Origin: Acidobacteriaceae bacterium
GTDB taxonomy: Bacteria; Acidobacteriota; Terriglobia; Terriglobales; Acidobacteriaceae
Length of the DNA stretch: 42,873 nucleotides
Direction of reading: 5' to 3'
Assembly (NCBI GenBank): GCA_030041515.1
Contig: JASHNS010000100.1
Coordinates: forward strand, 1 to 42,873
The notes beneath the pieces were generated by a model. The model saw only the letters and a program-made list of their open reading frames with translations, had not been told where the DNA came from and searched no databases. Of the stretch, positions 40,977 through 42,873 are shown piece after piece. Position numbers and translations under genes: made by a program. Within the stretch, counting starts at the first letter, position 1. The number at the start of each line of letters is the position of its first letter.

Positions 40977-42873
40977 TACTTCAGCCTCGCCCCAACCTCC
41001 ACATCTTCAAGAAATCCCGCGAGCACGGGCCGGCCGCCTTCGACCGAGGCGGCGACAATCATGCCGTTCGATTCGAGGCCACGCAGCTTACGCGGCGCAA
41101 GATTTGCCACGATCACGACTTTGCGTCCGATGAGAGACTCCGGCGCGTACGCCTCGGCAATACCGGCCAGGATCTGCCGCGTCTCATAACCCAGATCGAC
41201 TTCCAGCCGCAGCAGCTTGTCGGCTTTGGGTACCCGCTCCGCGACTTTGACCTGGGCCACACGCAGCTCGACCTTGGCAAAATCGTCGATGCTGATTTTG
41301 CCGTCGGGCGCCGGGGGCGCGCCCGCTGGTGAGACGACGGATCCCGTTTGAGGAGCGGCGGGAAGCGCCGGAGTTCCCGTCGCCGGGCCCACGGTGCTGG
41401 GTGGATTGGCCGCCGGTGGCTCTGCATTCGCCGTACGCTTCTCACTTCCGCCGACCAGTTCCCGCACCGCCTCCGAGACTGCGCCCTCCAAAGCCAGAAC
41501 CGCCGAAGTTTCATTCGTGGATTCTGCCGCCGCAACCGCCAGGCCGTCGAGCAGCGAGCGCAGTTTCGAGACGTGCGCCGCCTTGCCCTGCTTGCCCGGC
41601 TCGCTCTCGGCTGCGGGCGCGACATTGTTCTTCTGCTCCAGTTCATTCATGCGTGTGATCGCCTCCTTTTCGGCGCGGGGGAAGAGCGGAGTGCTCTCGC
41701 CGAGTTTCGTTCCCGGCTTCAACCCGCCCCACTGCAAATACTTCAGGTTCGCCTTCGTAATGTCGCCCTGGCCAAGCTGCGCCCAGACTTTGGCTGCGCT
41801 ATACGGGATCACCGGATAGACCAGCGCAGTGATGATGCGGATCGCCTCGGCCGCGGTGTACAGCACCGTCGCGCGCAGCGCCTGCTGCTGCTCATCGGTC
41901 ACGCTCTCGGGCTGCTTCCACGGGGCGGCCGCGGTCAGGAAGCGATCGACGTCGGCGACCGCAGACCAGGCGGTTTCGAGAGCGCGGGAAAAATTGAGGA
42001 CCTCGAACTGATCCGCAAAATCGCGAACTGTATCTTCGACGGCCATCGCGCTTGCAGGGGCAAGACGCACACGATCAGGTGCGGGCTCCGGCACTTTTCC
42101 CTCGAAATACCGGCCAATCATGGCCAGCGTCCGACTCACCAGGTTCCCATACCCGTTGGCCAGATCGGAATTGTAGCGCTGCACCAGCGCGTCGAAGCTG
42201 AAGCTGCCATCCTGACCGAAGACCACTTCGCGCATCAGGAAATACCGCAGGACGTCGGCGCCGAAGCGGTCCTGCCCCGATTTTGGCAGATCGGGCTTCA
42301 TCGCGCCGAAGGTGTCGAGAATCGTCTCCGCGCGCACGATGTTCCCGCGCGACTTCGACATCTTGTTCTCTTCAAAGAGCAGCCATCCGTGGCCAACCAC
42401 GCGCTTCGGCAGTGGCAGACCCGCCGCCAGCAGAAACGCCGGCCAGTAGATGCAGTGGAAGCGCGTGATTTCCTTGCCGACAATGTGCAGATCCGCCGGC
42501 CAGAATTTGTCGTAGCGCGACGGATCCTTCGAGCCCCAGCCCAGCGCCGTGATGTAGTTCGCCAGCGCGTCCATCCAGACATAGATGACGTGCTTTTCGT
42601 CGCCGGGAACGGGAATGCCCCAGTTAAAGCTGGTGCGGCTGACGGAGAGATCGCGCAGGCCAGCGCGCACGAAGGCGAGTACCTCGTTGCGCCGCGTTTC
42701 GGGCTGAATGAAATCCGGCTGCGATTCGTAGAGCTGCAACAGGCGATCTTGAAATTCCGAAAGCTTGAAGTAGTAGTTTTCCTCGCGGACTTTTTCCGTG
42801 GGGCGCTTGCATTCGGGACAAAGATTTCCCGGAAGCGGTTCGTCCACGTACATTTCATCGAAGACGCAGTATT
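40976..42873 (-). CDS. metG: Methionyl-tRNA synthetase, N-terminus outside window
   Basis: The frame runs to the window edge; about 631 C-terminal residues are visible, starting near YCVFDEMYVDEP. The catalytic core with the HIGH motif is mostly outside. The zinc-knuckle pair CPEC is visible, as is the KMSKS motif in EENKMSKSRGNIV. The anticodon-binding helical domain follows. After a Pro/Ala-rich linker, a C-terminal tRNA-binding domain (Trbp111/EMAP-II type; DFAKVELRVAQVKVAERVP) ends the protein. It charges tRNA-Met and initiator tRNA. An ATG at 42853 is internal to the gene, not its start. tatD follows with a one-base overlap. Confidence 0.95.
   Translation of the reverse strand, partial: YCVFDEMYVDEPLPGNLCPECKRPTEKVREENYYFKLSEFQDRLLQLYESQPDFIQPETRRNEVLAFVRAGLRDLSVSRTSFNWGIPVPGDEKHVIYVWMDALANYITALGWGSKDPSRYDKFWPADLHIVGKEITRFHCIYWPAFLLAAGLPLPKRVVGHGWLLFEENKMSKSRGNIVRAETILDTFGAMKPDLPKSGQDRFGADVLRYFLMREVVFGQDGSFSFDALVQRYNSDLANGYGNLVSRTLAMIGRYFEGKVPEPAPDRVRLAPASAMAVEDTVRDFADQFEVLNFSRALETAWSAVADVDRFLTAAAPWKQPESVTDEQQQALRATVLYTAAEAIRIITALVYPVIPYSAAKVWAQLGQGDITKANLKYLQWGGLKPGTKLGESTPLFPRAEKEAITRMNELEQKNNVAPAAESEPGKQGKAAHVSKLRSLLDGLAVAAAESTNETSAVLALEGAVSEAVRELVGGSEKRTANAEPPAANPPSTVGPATGTPALPAAPQTGSVVSPAGAPPAPDGKISIDDFAKVELRVAQVKVAERVPKADKLLRLEVDLGYETRQILAGIAEAYAPESLIGRKVVIVANLAPRKLRGLESNGMIVAASVEGGRPVLAGFLEDVEVGARLK

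Noticed and set aside
1-42873. Mobile element, prophage or defence island
   Set aside because: No transposase, integrase, phage structural gene, terminal inverted repeat or known defence domain was seen; gene content is mostly core metabolism and envelope functions.

Overview
The window is high-GC, densely coded chromosomal DNA from a Gram-negative bacterium: it carries lpxD for lipid A, two lipoproteins, an SCO-type copper protein and an HlyD/ABC efflux operon. Several traits together suggest Acidobacteriota (Terriglobia/Acidobacteriaceae-like): tandem exported DUF3857/transglutaminase proteins, a KdpD-Usp protein separate from its histidine kinase, a bacillithiol-type deacetylase, a small basic protein with a RISAALKRRW-like motif, and exported Gfo/Idh/MocA and beta-propeller proteins. 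This assignment comes from gene content, not a database search. I see no rRNA, tRNA, CRISPR array, insertion sequence or prophage, and no gene-free stretch above 300 bases.

Layout. 1-5392 (+): three consecutive exported DUF3857/transglutaminase-like proteins, the first cut by the window edge; the first two have lost the catalytic Cys and His, the third keeps the triad. 5405-11409 (-): two pairs, a TPR membrane protein with a CLC chloride/proton antiporter, then a histidine kinase without a phospho-acceptor His overlapping a KdpD-Usp protein. 11527-14484 (+): larE-larC-larB, the biosynthetic set for the nickel-pincer nucleotide cofactor, with no lactate racemase (larA) in the window. 14493-17480 (-): an exported Gfo/Idh/MocA protein, an SCO protein and a quinone-reductase-like enzyme. 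17600-19992 (+): icd-mdh (TCA cycle), followed by an array of seven 15-bp repeats and a rho-independent terminator. 20170-24014: a soluble MgtE-N/CBS protein divergent from an APC permease with a Usp-like tail. 24144-24389 (+): a small basic protein. 24447-28361 (-): a TetR-HlyD-ATPase-permease efflux operon with tightly overlapping genes and an operator-like dyad. 28472-35204: three exported beta-propeller proteins (TolB-like, NHL, YVTN-like), a Na+/solute symporter with a small membrane protein, and a BshB1-like deacetylase. 35328-37488 (+): a homocysteine methyltransferase/MTHFR fusion overlapping xseB. 37534-42873 (-): housekeeping genes lpxD, a polyprenyl diphosphate synthase, yajQ, tatD and metG (cut by the window edge).

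Most of the window is ordinary core genome. The most unusual points are the two degenerate transglutaminases beside an intact one, the kinase with Leu in place of the H-box His next to a stand-alone KdpD, the 15-bp repeat array between mdh and its terminator, the soluble MgtE-N/CBS protein facing a permease with a Usp tail, the exported Gfo/Idh/MocA protein with an altered dinucleotide loop, and the NPN cofactor operon with no client enzyme nearby. I found no clear evidence for a wholly new multi-gene system.
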